A stretch of 64,000 nucleotides of DNA from Nageia nagi (lineage: Eukaryota > Pinophyta): NCBI GenBank assembly GCA_050084985.1, contig JBITNC010000001.1:63550001-63614000 (forward strand), written 5' to 3'. The notes below the pieces were generated by a model, which was not told the DNA's origin, did not search any database, and was given only the letters and a program-made list of their open reading frames with translations. This document shows, one piece after another, positions 1 to 11,449 of this stretch. The position numbers were made by a program, and so were the translations under genes. Numbering within the stretch: the stretch's first letter is position 1; each line of letters starts with the position of its first letter.

Positions 1-560
1 GGTTCAATTGCTAGTTATGTAGAAGATTTCCAACAAATTTCAGTCATGGTCATTGATATAGCTGGAAATAGAATTATTCACTTCTTTGTGAAGGGTTTGA
101 ATGAACCTTTAAGATGTTGGTTAAAGGCTTTCAAGCCTAAGAATCTAGATGAATCTGTTTCAACAGTGTTTGACCTTGAAAATTCCACACACAACAGTAA
201 ACCCAAGTGGGGACAACCCTCTAAACTTGGACAACAATCCAAATTTGGGACTTCTAGGCCATCTTATACTGTTGGACAGCAAACAAATAAAGTGAACCAC
301 CCAAAAACACAAATCAGCAAAGACCAAGGTTGGATGAAGCAACTAGGAAGGAGTTACAACAAAAAGGACTATGTTATTTTTGCAAAAACCAATGGAGGCC
401 TGGTCATCAATGTTAGGGTAAAGGGCGAAATTATTTAGTGGAGTTTTATGTGCCAGATGATGATGAAAAGGAATGAAAAATAGAAAAATCGGATTCCGAA
501 ATTGAATACGAAGATGCAGATTTTGCTGAATTGGAACATGGGAAACCCACTCCTAAAATA
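1..560 (+). pseudogene. Gypsy gag remnant with zinc knuckle
   Basis: C-terminal part of a Gag nucleocapsid-type protein. The frame from 46 covers the end of the capsid-like region and a Q/K/P-rich linker. The zinc knuckle (C-x2-C ... H-x-C, read as CYFCKNQWRPGHQC) lies in a different frame at about 367-410 and is followed at once by a stop. The linker and the knuckle are therefore separated by a frameshift. An acidic stretch (PDDDEKE-like) follows, as is common before the protease in plant Gypsy elements. It is a relic with no intact product. Confidence 0.75.
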
Positions 561-599
561 GATGAAGAAGAGGGAACCTTGGCATCTTAATTGGTGAGT

Positions 600-990
600 C
601 AAAATTTTTAACCATTAAGGTGCTAGGAAAATTAAATAATTATCTGCTGTAGTATTAATTGATGGAGGAGCCACTCATAATTTTATTGATGAGGGTTTTG
701 TGTTTGAAAAAAATATTAAAACTGAAAAATTTTCTGGGTTTGGTGTCAAGAATGGAAATGGAAAGATTACTAGGTGTGATCAAATGGTTAGGCAGATAAA
801 AGTCAGCTTTGGTGAATATTTGTTACTGGAAGATTTTTGTGTATCCTATGGGAGGTGCCCCTCAAGCCATCATGGGGGTGCAATGGTCGTACTCATTAGG
901 AGGAATCTACACCAACTATCAAAAGTTGGAGATGCAATTTAGACATAATTGTAAGGTGGTCACCTTGAAAGGGTTGAAGGACCAACACTA
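600..990 (+). pseudogene. Gypsy retropepsin-like protease remnant
   Basis: Aspartic protease of the Gag-Pol polyprotein. The active-site neighbourhood is visible at about 655-695 as LIDGGATHNFID. The family norm is D-S-G-A-T-H, so the catalytic Asp remains but the following Ser is Gly. The open frame from 700 continues the domain. It then shifts frame near 840, where a second frame (809-991) takes over the LEDFCVYPMGGAPQAI-like region. It is broken and gives no intact enzyme. Confidence 0.75.
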
Positions 991-1134
991 AGCAAATTTC
1001 AGCCAATAGGTTGGAAAAGATACTCAAGAAGAGGGACATTGAATGGGGGGCCACATTGCACCTGCTTAAAGGTATGCCTACATCATCAAAAATTGAGGTA
1101 AAATTCCACCCTGATATACAATGCATTGTAGATA

Positions 1135-2405
1135 AACATAGGAAGGTTTTTGGTTAATTACCTTGGGGTCTTCCACCTGATAGAGGTTTTGAGCATGCTA
1201 TAGAATTGGAACCTGATGCTAAACTTGTTATAATCACACCATATAGGTACCCTAGAGCTTACAAAGATTAAATTGAAAAGAGTATTAAGGAGTTACTTGC
1301 CATGCGTCATATTAGGCCTAGCTCTAGCCCTTTTGCCTCTTCAGTTGTACTTGTTAAAAAAAAAGATGGGACATTACGTATGTGTATATATTATAGGGCC
1401 TTGAACAAAAAGACCATAAAAACATGTATCCAATTCCTAGAGTTGATGAGTTAATAGATGAGTTGCATGGGGCTACTTCTTTTCCAAGGTGGACTTAAGA
1501 TAAGGCTACCATCAGATTAAAGTAAGGAATGAAGATGTGCATAAGATTGCTTTTAGGTGTCATTTTGGGCACTTTGAATTTTTAGTCATGCCTTTTAGCC
1601 TTACTAATGCACATGCCACTTTTCAATCAGCTATGAACCATATTTTTAGAGATCACCTTAGAAAATTTATTTTAGTTTTCTTTAATGACATCTTGATTTA
1701 CAACAGAAATTGGAAAAATCATTTACAACATTGGGACACAGTTTTGACTGTTTTGGAGCAGCATAAATTCTTTGGAAAAATGTTTAAGTGTGAATTTGGA
1801 CTTACATAAATTTTGTATCTTGGGCACATAATTAGTGCGAATGGTGTGCATGTAAATGAGCAGAAAATTTCTGCTATGAAAAGTTGGCCTACACTCACCT
1901 CTTTGATTGAATTAAGAGGTTTTTTGGGCTTATGTAGTTATTATAGAATATTTATTAAAGAGTTTTCACAATTAGCAGTCCCGTTGATTGATTTGACAAA
2001 GAAAGGGGCATTTCAGTGGGATAGGACAGCGGAAAATGCATTTCAGAAATTAAAATCAGTTATGATGACATGTCCTATTTTGGCTATTCCTGATTTCTCC
2101 CAGCCCTTTGTAGTTGAATGTGATGCTTCAGGTATTGGGATTGGTGCAATGTGGATGCCAAAAGGGAGGCCCATTGCGTTTGAAAGTAGGAAACTCAGCC
2201 TAGTTGAGAAAACATTTAATATTTATGAGCAGGAAATGCTTGTAGTAATGCATGCATTGTCCAAATTCCGACAATACTTGGTATGCAGCAAATTCATAGT
2301 CAAGACTGATCATAACAGTCTTAGACACTTCTTGGGGCAGCGTGACCTTAGTGATAGGCAACAAAAATGGGTGGCAAAATTGCAAGCATATGATTTTGAG
2401 ATTTA
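1135..2405 (+). pseudogene. Gypsy reverse transcriptase and RNase H remnant
   Basis: The fingers region starts near 1135 (FEHAIELEP, then [19 protein letters not shown] at about 1315-1370). The palm lies in the frame from 1537. The catalytic box reads F-F-N-D-I at 1678-1692 instead of the usual F-F-D-D-I, so the first catalytic Asp of the pair is Asn. A stop at 1807-1809 separates it from the next frame (1813-2406). That frame holds the thumb and RNase H with CDASGIGIGAM, YEQEMLVVMHAL and KTDHNSLRHFL, so the RNase H acidic residues appear kept. Stops also occur near 1156 and 1269. It is a pseudogene. Confidence 0.92.
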
Positions 2406-2409
2406 ATAT

Positions 2410-3930
2410 GTGAAAGGAAAAATGAATACAGTAGCTGATACACTTTCAAGAAACCCTTCTTTTCATGCTATTACTTCTGTACAAGCTGATTGGAAGGCCA
2501 AAATCATGACAAAATACACCAAGGAAATATTTGCTTCCAATGTCATTGATTGAGAAGTTGTGGATGACAAATACAAAATCAGAGATGTGCTTATTTTGTA
2601 CAAAACAAAGTTTATTTGGTGTCGGATTTGAAAATGAAGGAGAAATTATTGGAAGCTTTACATGATGCACCTTTAGCAGGCCATCTAGGATTCTACAAGT
2701 CATACAGAGTAGTGAAAGAGAGGTTTTACTGGAATGGATTAAAAGAAAATGTTTTGAGACATGTTAGGGAGTGTGCTACATGTCAACAAAACAAGCATGA
2801 AAACACACATCTTGCTGGACTACTTCAGCCCTTGCCTATTCCACACCAAAAATGGAAAGACACCTCCATGGATTTCATCACAAGTTTGCCCAAGACTCAA
2901 GGTAAAGATAACATCTTTGTGGTAGTTGATAGATTGACAAAATATGCTCATTTCTTTGCCATTATAGTAACCATTACAACAACACAACTTGCTGATCTAT
3001 TTTTTAAGGAAGTTTCTAGGTTGCATGGTTTGCCAAAAACCATAGTTCATGATAGGAAGAACAAATTCATGAGTAATTTCTGGCAGGAATTCTTCAAATT
3101 GTGTGGTACACAACTCACTCTTAGCACCAGCTACCACCCACAAACTAATGGCCAAACATACATACTCAATAAGTGGGTTAGGACATTTAAGGAACTATGT
3201 TATAGGGCAACAACAATCATGGGTAAAATGGCTGTATCTTGGAGAGTTTTGCTATAATAGTTCCTATCACATGTCCATAAAAGTGTCACCTTTCATGGCA
3301 TTGTATTGATATGAGCCTCCTATGTTTTCTGATTTGCTTTTGAAGGATAGTAGGGTGTCCACAATGGCTGATTTTGTACAACAACATCTAGACATCTTAA
3401 AATCAATGAGAGAGAACTTACAACAAGCTCAAAATCAGCAGAAAAAGTATGTTGATCAGAATAGAATAGAACGTAGGTTTGATGCGGACAACATGGTTTA
3501 CTTGAGATTACAACCCTACCAACAAACAACATTGAAGAAAAGTGGTGCGAAAAAGTTGCAACCACATTTTTATGGACCTTACAAGGTGGTGACGAGAGTT
3601 GGTGAAGTTGCATATGAATTAGAATTGCCTCCAAGTAGTAGGATACATAATGTATTTCATGTTTCTTACTTGAAGAAAGTCTTGGAACAACATGTTACAC
3701 ATTCACAAGCTTTGCCTCCTATTCATGAAGAAGGTAAGTTAAAATTGATTCCTGAAAGATTACTGAATATGAGGGAGAAAAGATTGAGTAATAAGGTTCT
3801 TACTGAATATTTGGTTAAATGGAAGGATTTGCTAGAAGATAATGCCACTTGGGAAGGACCAAAAATTTTAAAGTACCCTGCTTTAATGAATTGCTTGGGG
3901 ATAAGCAATTTTGGAGGGGTGGACTTGTAA
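2410..3930 (+). pseudogene. Gypsy integrase with C-terminal chromodomain, remnant
   Basis: The order is an HHCC zinc domain (H at about 2662, CATCQQ at about 2773-2790), the catalytic core, and a chromodomain. In the core the first Asp (MDFITSLPK, about 2867) and the second (VHDRKNKF, about 3047) are present. The catalytic Glu expected in NGQTE is Tyr (NGQTY, about 3150), so the enzyme would be dead. Stops near 3255 and 3307 split the gene. The frame 3322-3930 holds the C-terminal domain and a chromodomain (LVKWKDLLEDNATWEGP, about 3808-3860). The stop codon at 3928-3930 lies inside the first bases of the 3' LTR. Confidence 0.92.
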
Positions 3931-5352
3931 TGTCCTATTTTAATTTAGTTTTATAAATATTAGTTAGGAGTGTTTTATTTTATTTGTAAGGTGTGTTATG
4001 TCTTATTTTGACAAAGTGAATAAAGAATTATAAAATAAAGTCACTTAAGTAATAGAATTTAGCATGTGCTCAAATGTCTTTTTAAGTTATGATCTTATGG
4101 TGGGGATTTAATCTCAAAATCTAAGTGTGGAGAATTATTAATTCTAAGATCAGATCTATAGCCTTCATCATTTTAGATCAAATCTAATGGCTGGGATATG
4201 TTGGCCATTAGGGTTACAAAAATAGATAAGAAGAGAGTTAGCTATTTGCAAGGGGGGGTTTTTGGAGAATTTTGGGAGAACATCGTTATGGCTAGCAAGT
4301 TCTTTGGCCTTTGCATTTTGCAAGAGATTATTGGGGTTTCCATTGGAGGCTAGAGGGATAAAACTCTAGAGCTATCTACCCAATTTTACTAACAAATCCA
4401 GTCAAGGTTTGTGTTTGGGCTGATTTGTTGAAGAAGTGGACTACATCTCTTAGATTCGCCATTAGTGGAGTTGGAGCAGCATTGCGAAGGGATTTTGCCC
4501 TAGTTTCAGGGTTTATCATTGGAGCTTAATTGCAGTTTTCAGTTAGGGTTTGTGTTACAGTTTTCGGAATTCAGAATACAGGGTTTGTGTAGAGTTTATT
4601 TTTAGATTTCAGTGGGTTTTCGGTTCAGAAAGGTTTTGGAGATGTTCGGCAATTTTGGGAATTTGTTTGTAGAGTTTTCAGAGCCAGTTGTACCCTAGAG
4701 AAGGACATGTAGCATGGGAAAGCTTCTTTTGCAGATTTGAGCACCTTTTTGAGTACCCTTTTGGCTGAACTTTGTATTCACTATTTTAGGAAATATAATA
4801 AAATTTATGTGTTATGTTGTGGCTATCTTAGGGTTTTACAGTATTTTCTTAAAAATTATTTTCAGATTTGATTTTGTTAGCAAATAATTACGTTAGGGTT
4901 ATTTCACCCCCATAAAACATACTAAATCTATTTTTAATTATCAAGCTCATACCTAAATATAATCCTATAATTAATTCATATCCCAAGGAGTGGGAGGTCA
5001 CATTTCAAGGGGTCAATATGGAGATGTTTCTGGATTTCTGTGAGCGACCACAATATGAAAGATTGGTCCAACTGGTGAACTTCAAGAGGCCATAACTCTT
5101 TCGTTTCCTAATGAAACCATGTCATGTAACCTGTAAAAACGTTTCCCACGAGATGCCCTACCAAAGAACAAATCAAATCGACTCTCCAAGACTTGTGGCA
5201 AACTCTATCCTCAAATAATTCATCCTAAGCTTGGGAGGAAGTTGTCCCACTTTGGGGCTCACAATGTGAGTCCATAGGACCATTATATTCTATCCCAAGA
5301 TACTAGCAACAAATAGATACATAAATAGAATATTTACAAAAGGGATGTTACA
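3926..5352 (+). repeat. 3' LTR of the Gypsy chromovirus
   Basis: It begins TGTAATGTCC at 3926 and ends GGGATGTTACA at 5352, with TG...CA termini and imperfect inverted ends. A purine-rich tract (GGAGGGGTGGA, about 3913-3923) lies just upstream as the expected polypurine tract. It is about 1.43 kb. No open reading frame of note lies inside. The same TGTAATGTCC start recurs at 37902 (+) and at 42821 (-), marking related LTRs. Confidence 0.8.
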
Positions 5353-5559
5353 GTTTAGCAACTGGACTATCAAGGCATGGGTTTTTTATATTTTTTCTTT
5401 CATTTAGTAGGCTTTGCAATTGTGATTTCCTTTTTATGTTAATTTGTTTACAAATTTATGTCATTTTGATCGTTACACTGTTAATCTATTCTCTTATGTA
5501 GTTTCCCCTTATTTGATGCTTTAATTTAAATAGAACTTATTTCGCTCTCTTAACTGCAG

Positions 5560-5628
5560 ATTAATGAGCTGCAGATCAGTAAGGATTTGGAACAAGCATG
5601 GGAGGTTCTGGCAGAGCCTATTCAAACA
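5560..5628 (+). CDS. adenylosuccinate lyase, penultimate exon
   Basis: A 69-bp exon encoding 23 residues that end in LEQAWEVLAEPIQT. I recognise this as the conserved C-terminal region of plant and bacterial-type adenylosuccinate lyase (ASL, PurB). That enzyme releases fumarate from succinyl-AICAR and adenylosuccinate in purine synthesis; the plant enzyme is plastid-targeted as a family fact. The 5' side is a good acceptor (cttaactgcag at 5549-5559) and the 3' side a consensus donor (GTAAGT from 5629). Frame ends in phase 0, and the next residues, VMRKHG, come from the exon at 60840. No catalytic residue lies in this part. Earlier exons are outside the window. Confidence 0.92.
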
Positions 5629-5639
5629 GTAAGTTTGTT

Positions 5640-6250
5640 TACATCATGTTGTATTTGTGATGTCTTGATTCTGAGCAACCTTTATTTTGTTTATAAATAG
5701 TAGAGACTGCAATAAGTTTTTAATTCTCGGAAAACAATCTATTGGACATTGCTCCTAAAAGTCAAGCATCAGAACTATTTGTTGTATTAGATGAGGTATA
5801 GGTGAAACTGGCCATTGTTATCCCTTATCTGTGACTTCTTTTTGTCCGGTTAGTTAGGCAAAATGGCATCAGAAATTTGTTTTGAAAGCCCATTTGGGCG
5901 TCTTCTTCACCAACCTATGGTATTGGCAGCTCCTTGTGATCAAAATATCGAATCCCATCAATATTACTACTCTGTTGAGCATCTTCTACTTCTTTAGGCA
6001 AAGTACTTTACTGTGAAAATTACTGATTCAGCTACATACCTTGTGTTATGGTAGACTCAAGAAGCTCAATGGAAACAATCTCAGATTGTGCTCCTTCATC
6101 AAAAGTAATGTCCCCAGTAAGTTAAGTCACTTCATTGTACTGGAGAAGGATGCACATAGTGCTCTTGTTATCCATTTTTTTTTCTTTTTTCATTGGCATG
6201 TGCTTATTGGTTGTGCATCCAGCAATCCATAGATGATTGGTTATAGTTGG
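5640..6250. other. intron sequence with no clear feature
   Basis: AT-rich intronic DNA just after the donor site. Read on the - strand it may be the decayed continuation of the Copia relic (linker between integrase and reverse transcriptase), but I see no definite reverse transcriptase motif. A run of T occurs at about 6175-6190. Confidence 0.4.
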
Positions 6251-6285
6251 CTAGACTACTCTCCAAGCCCAGTTAGGAGTCATTT

Positions 6286-6528
6286 TCAAGTTACCTTGAT
6301 TAAGCTCCAGTTATTCAAATATGTTTCAGTTGGAATAGTTTCACTCAAATAGAGGGGTTGAACCTCAAGCTTTGAACATGCCTTTGGCCAATCTCCCAAG
6401 GTTTGATTTATCAGTTTAGAAAGTCCATTTTGTTGCGGGGTATGGAGTTGTGATGAAATATGAAGCACCTCTAGTGTGTTGAGTATTTATCAGTCTGATT
6501 ACATTGATCTGTATTGGCTCAAACATCA
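6286..6528 (-). pseudogene. Copia integrase core fragment
   Basis: Read on the - strand, the frame gives LEVLHISSQLHTPQQNGLSK. This matches the conserved Copia integrase motif around H-x-x-S-x-P-x-T-P-Q-Q-N-G that lies near the catalytic Glu. The residues after NG read LSKLINQTL, where active enzymes have VAERKNRTL, so the Glu-containing ER is lost. A stop precedes the fragment. The fragment ends at 6528, where repeat A begins. Confidence 0.75.
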
Positions 6529-7562
6529 TGTTGGTATGTTTTTTCTTTCCTAGTCGAAAACATGCACAAGACTTAGAGGAAACAACATTACTTGTTTCCA
6601 CCTGAAAGGATTGGTTACCCTAAGCGCTCACATGGAATATGGTCTTGAAGGCACAATAGTCAGAGATGCATGTTGTTAACTATATACAAGGGAAATACAA
6701 CGTCGGAGTTCCTTTCCACAGTAAGGAAAGACTACAAATGTGGACGAAAGTGAAGAAAGATCACAAATGCAGGGACAAAACATAGGGATAAATGCAAAGG
6801 AATACAAGGAAGGATGAACTTATGAAGGTATGACCAGTAATGCAGTGTCTCGGTAGGTCATTTTCAGATTCATTAAGATCAATTTACTCACTATCAAGCC
6901 GGGAAGCAAATGGCAAAATATGCTCAAATCACTACTAGACGAGAGCAAAAAGCTGTAGGGTCTTGATGAAAGACTTGGCAGGGAAACAAATGAAGTGAGG
7001 GCGTGAGTGCAAGAACCTAACTGAATGATATAAAGATAAGCTATGAGCCTCAGAATACATCCACTTACGTGCAAACCATGCAAAGAAAAACTCAAACCAC
7101 TTCAATGAATATTCAATATACAACTCCAAGGGGAAAGTTACTCATATATACATGATCCCACAAATGACATCCTTCATAGTATTAACTTTAAAATCTCGTT
7201 CCTCAAAAGAAATACATTCATAATGATATTCAATGATAAACATGCATAGAACCCCTTATGCAGCGAACCTCTATGCAATAGAATGTAAATATTTAAGGAT
7301 GCAACCACCCAAACATATGTAGAAAAACCTTATTGCATTGATATGAAATACAGTAAACCCCAGTTATAACAAATAAAACAACTTAGAAATTCTTACACAC
7401 ATAAAAGCTTATAGCCAACATCCCAAAAATGCAGGATCCTCAATATGCCATATTTCCATTAAGTGTAGAGTCTCACGTATGCAACAATGCGTAATATCAT
7501 GCACTATTCCAAGTGCAAAAGTCCCAAATGCAAAATCCCCTTCTAAATGGCCAGGATGGGGG

Positions 7563-7571
7563 TATAAATAG
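7563..7571 (-). promoter_or_regulatory. TATA box downstream of the repeat A gene
   Basis: Reads CTATTTATA on the - strand, preceded by GCTATAGTGAC and followed by CCCCCAT. It holds the same place as the downstream TATA boxes of repeats C1, C2, D and E, 3' of the long gene and about 1 kb before the 3' terminus. Promoter function is inferred from position and conservation. Confidence 0.5.
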
Positions 7572-7651
7572 GTCACTATAGCAACCACCATAAAATATGC
7601 ATTTAATCAAAAGAAAAGGTACCACAAACAGAATCTGCGGATGGATCAGAC

Positions 7652-10600
7652 CTAGGCCAGATCTGATCCGATACTGGCAGAGTTCCACTCCTCGTTGGTG
7701 AGACCGTATGACTCAATAGTCTCCTCCAAGAACGCCACAGTCTTCTGTACACCCTTGGACATCATGCCAACAGTGCTACCATTATGTCGAAAATAATCCT
7801 CTATCTTCTTCGATGTAGCCTGCATCTGGTGTCTCCAGATGACCATCCGCCTTTCATGGACGATAGGATGCCATGCCTTTAGTAAGTTGAGATCATTGAT
7901 GTCAAGATGCTCTTGTATCAGATTCCGAGCCTCAACCAATACCGCCTCCTTTCTCACATTATTGTCCTCCCCTTGGAACTTGAGTTGATAAACATATTCA
8001 CTCATCTGTTCCTCAACCTCCTTTCTCAAGGGGATTCTAATCTTCAGGACTGCGTTGCATTTTTCAAATGCATGGTTCAACCAATCATGATGGTATGTGA
8101 ATTCATGGCAATAGACTAATTTATCAGGATTGTCAGCTTAAATATGCTACAGATGGGAGACGTTGGGAAGATGGCTATCCAACATGCTAAGGTGTGTTGA
8201 GATTTGTGCCTTAAGGTCCCTGATTTCCACACCTTCAACAAGGAGCTTGTAGATTCAAGAAGACAACCTCTCGATAGCCTCTATCATTTCCTTCTTTAGT
8301 TGCTCCTTCATCACTTCCCATCCCTTAAGGAAGGAAGTTTGCTTCTGCAGATCTAAAGGGGTGGTACTGATTTTTTGAAACTCCTTGATGACCTTCCTGC
8401 TAGCTGTGAGTTCTTTTTTCAACCTCTTCACCTACTTATTGGCTTCATACCCCTCCTGATCCATGACTACAACATTCTGAGTGACAATATGTTTACGAGC
8501 TGTCAATCCTAGCTTCATGGGCATCTTGAATGTCTTGCTGACACAGTCTTTTGCCTTTGAGGATGTTTCTCCTTCGAATAGCAATGCTTGATGGAGATTT
8601 CCTTTTGGGAGGTGGAAACAAATGTATCAACCATTTGAATCTTTTCACGATCCGAAAGCTCCTCTTCCTCATCTTCGGAGCGTAGATCTTGGTCTATATC
8701 TTCATCATGAGCTATACTCATGTTCAGGGCTCTAAGGTAGGCATCTAGGTCAAGATTTGGATGGTCGGTTGTTGGCAGGGGAGGAAACCTCTGTATCAAC
8801 AATCATCCTTTGTCGGTCTTCTTGACCTCTTTCATTGGAGTGGTTTGAACTACGACAATGTCCTTGCCTTGGTGCTCTTCCTGCCTTCTCTTCTTCTTCT
8901 GTTCCTCAGTCTCTCCTTCATCCTCTTCATCTCCTCCATTACCACCTATAGATATGCCTTTGTTCCGTGGCTGGGGAGATCTCTCATGGCTCATCCTCTT
9001 TTTGGAGGATTTATGTGAAGAGGAAGGGGACTTCTTCCTATGCTCGACAGGAGAAGGCTTGGAGGCACCCACCTCTCTAACACATTTTTCTCCAATGATT
9101 GGACATCATCATCATATGTTCCAACGTCCAATACCTCATTGTCATCTGGGAGAGTTTCAATGTTTGTCTCATCGGGTGCAGAGGCACCTATAGCTACATC
9201 TTCTTGCTTGGGGACAATGGTAGCATCATCATCATCATCTTCTTCCTCTTCTTCTTCTCTTCCACTATGGCTTTCCAATTTTTCTCCGACATCTTCTGCT
9301 GTATGGCTAGGCTCTTCATCAGTCTCTTCATTGGAAGAGGAAGTGGAACGTTCATAACTAGAACTCGAACTTGGTTGCAAGGGGGGAAATTTCTCTTTGC
9401 ATCTAGGAGAATGAGTGAGCCTTGAAGGGACTGCTTCCGTGGGTGAATCACTAGCACAAGCCTCATCCAGTACATCATGTAGCACGTTCGAGGGGAGAGC
9501 AAGATAGCTAGTGTCCTTAAGATCAGTCATTACTACGCTACGCTTGCTAGGGCTCAGAATGTGTTCCCTTAGAGCCTCTTGCCCCTTTCCAATCGGAAGC
9601 AAGGACGTCTTGATTGATAGAGATGCAATACGAGCAGGAGAAGGAGATGACCTGATCTTGAGAGAGAGCTCCTTAGATCTAGGCTTTGTAGTTCGAGGTC
9701 TCTGAGGTGGTTCGGGGTCTCTAAGGTGGTTTGTCTGCTTGGAGGGTAGCCTTTTTCTTGCTCAGAAGAGCATCTATCCTTACGATCTCCTCCTCATCCT
9801 GCAGATTTCGGTACTTCTCCACATTCCCCAAAAACTTATGCGGAAACGCAATAGGTTTGTGGAATACAATGTTGTAGAAATGTGCGATTATGCTCCTAGG
9901 ATCATAGTTTTTTGTAGCTGCCTCATTTGAAAAGGCATACTGCTCTAGCTCCTTCTTCATATTGGTTGCTTCAACCCACGTATGACACACATATTTTGCT
10001 ATTGAAATAGGCAAGTTGATGGTCACATTCTTCTTCTTCTAGACTTTCTCTTTCAGGAACAAGAGTTGCCTAGCAAACTCCATGAGGATAAGCCTATCAC
10101 TGGCGTATCTTGGCAAGAGTAGGGGTCCCTCCTCTGAGCCATAGACTTTGATGAAAGTATGGTTAGCATTCTATAGGAAGAAATTTGCATGTACACTGAT
10201 AGCTTGGAAAGCTGCATCAGAAATCCCCTTTACCATGGACTTCCCTTTGATATCTTTGTAGATATCATACTCCCATTGGTCAGTTCTCTCACAAAAATAC
10301 TAGAACTTGTTCTGGTACCACCACTTTGGATAAGCTCGCCACACGAGGGTGCTCTTTTGTCCTAAATATCTTTCATCAGCTAGCTCCTTGGATCTGACCT
10401 TGCCATGCAATAATAGGTATACAAGATAGGAGTTCATGTAAAACCTCTTCGAGGAGCCAAAATAAGCTAACTAATGGCGTAGGGCATCACTAATCACCCC
10501 AACCCACCAGATAGCTCTCCCTGAGTTCATAATTGCAATGAAGCCTGTGAACACCCTCTTGTACTTAGTATCATTCTCTTGACCAGTAACCCTAGACAAA

Positions 10601-11206
10601 AGAGTGATCAGTTTGGCCACAACAGGCAAGAACTCCTCTCTGTGAGCGCTGATCAACCTTTGACCTTGAAGATTTTGGTACTCTTCCAGCAACCAAGGCC
10701 GAATGTAGTCCTCAGGTTGGGCTGTGGAATTATGGAATTCTTCAGAGTATGCCAACATGTAATCGCCCCTATACCTTCTCCAGCCAAAGGCTGCTTCAAT
10801 CCTAGCAGGGGAGAAGTCCATGATTACATTTCCCTTTGTGTCCCTTAGGAATCTCTTGTTGTATTCACATTTCTTGGTTACCTCGTAGCACAAGTCAGGA
10901 AAAGGTACTGCAAAAGGCATCATAGTGGCCACATGTGTGGATGAGCTCTTCTGACAATTCCTTATTGATGGAGGTTGTGGAGGCTAAATTCTAGATGGGG
11001 TCCAAGTTTCTCCAGTCTGTATAACCAATAAAGGTGTATCTCCCCTTAAATTTGGCTTTAGGGAGTTCTGGTCTCTCTCTCTCTTGAAACTCAATTAGGC
11101 TCTCTTTCGAAAGCCGAGCCATCTGGTTTTTGGTTACTTGCCTCTCAAATAGCTGCCCTTGAATTTTCTTGGCCCTTGATGGAGGTGGTATGATACTGGA
11201 AGCCAT
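7652..11206 (-). pseudogene. long gene of unknown function in repeat A
   Basis: A nearly continuous protein of about 1,180 codons read through a few stops and frameshifts. Open pieces are 11206-10991, 10932-10471, 10026-9721, 9602-8991, 9072-8803, 8802-8515 and 8080-7652. Order: an N-terminal region (TDWRNLDP; FPDLCYEV; KGNVIMDFSP; RFYMNSYLVYLLLHG; YDIYKDIKGK); a Ser- and acidic-rich linker with a run of Glu and Asp at about 9220-9260 and a basic patch; then coiled coil (KRLKKELTASRKV, about 8430). The same order occurs in repeats B, C2, D and E. I do not recognise the family. It has no protease, polymerase, integrase or transposase motif. It is the most divergent and longest copy, with no intact frame. 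Confidence 0.7.
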
Positions 11207-11449
11207 GCAAAAATGTCTGGAATGCCCAAAGAGAACCTAAGGACAAGTCTGGATGTTGTAAAAGATGTAACAATGCAGAACCAAACATGTAGACTTGGGC
11301 TGTAGGACGTCCAACACTCTAAATGAAAGTTGCTTCCTTTCAAATGAGACACATGGAGTATTAATGCATGGCAGGGTGCATGCTCGCCACTTGTCCTTTT
11401 CTCCTCTCAACTTCTGGCGTCTCACACTTGACCAATTTCACCTTGCAAT

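Larger units (their letters stand above)
1..5352 (+). mobile_element. Ty3/Gypsy chromovirus, 3' part, degenerate
   Basis: An LTR retrotransposon whose 5' end lies before the window. Gag, protease, reverse transcriptase, RNase H, integrase and chromodomain remnants follow in the Gypsy order on the + strand, and then a 3' LTR. The chromodomain just before the LTR places it in the chromoviruses. Stops and frameshifts occur throughout, so it cannot encode its own transposition. It lies upstream of an adenylosuccinate lyase exon on the same strand and so must sit in the preceding intron of that gene. The 5' LTR and target duplication cannot be checked from this window. Confidence 0.93.

Noticed and set aside
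1-3930. Endogenous pararetrovirus (caulimovirus) instead of a retrotransposon
   Set aside because: An integrase with HHCC and DDE-type core, a chromodomain and a flanking LTR point to a Ty3/Gypsy chromovirus; no movement protein is seen.
8858-9425. Plus-strand Ser-rich and Ile-rich open frames over repeat A
   Set aside because: They are antisense shadows of the acidic Glu/Asp and Ser-rich linker of the - strand gene remnant; the repeat structure explains the openness.
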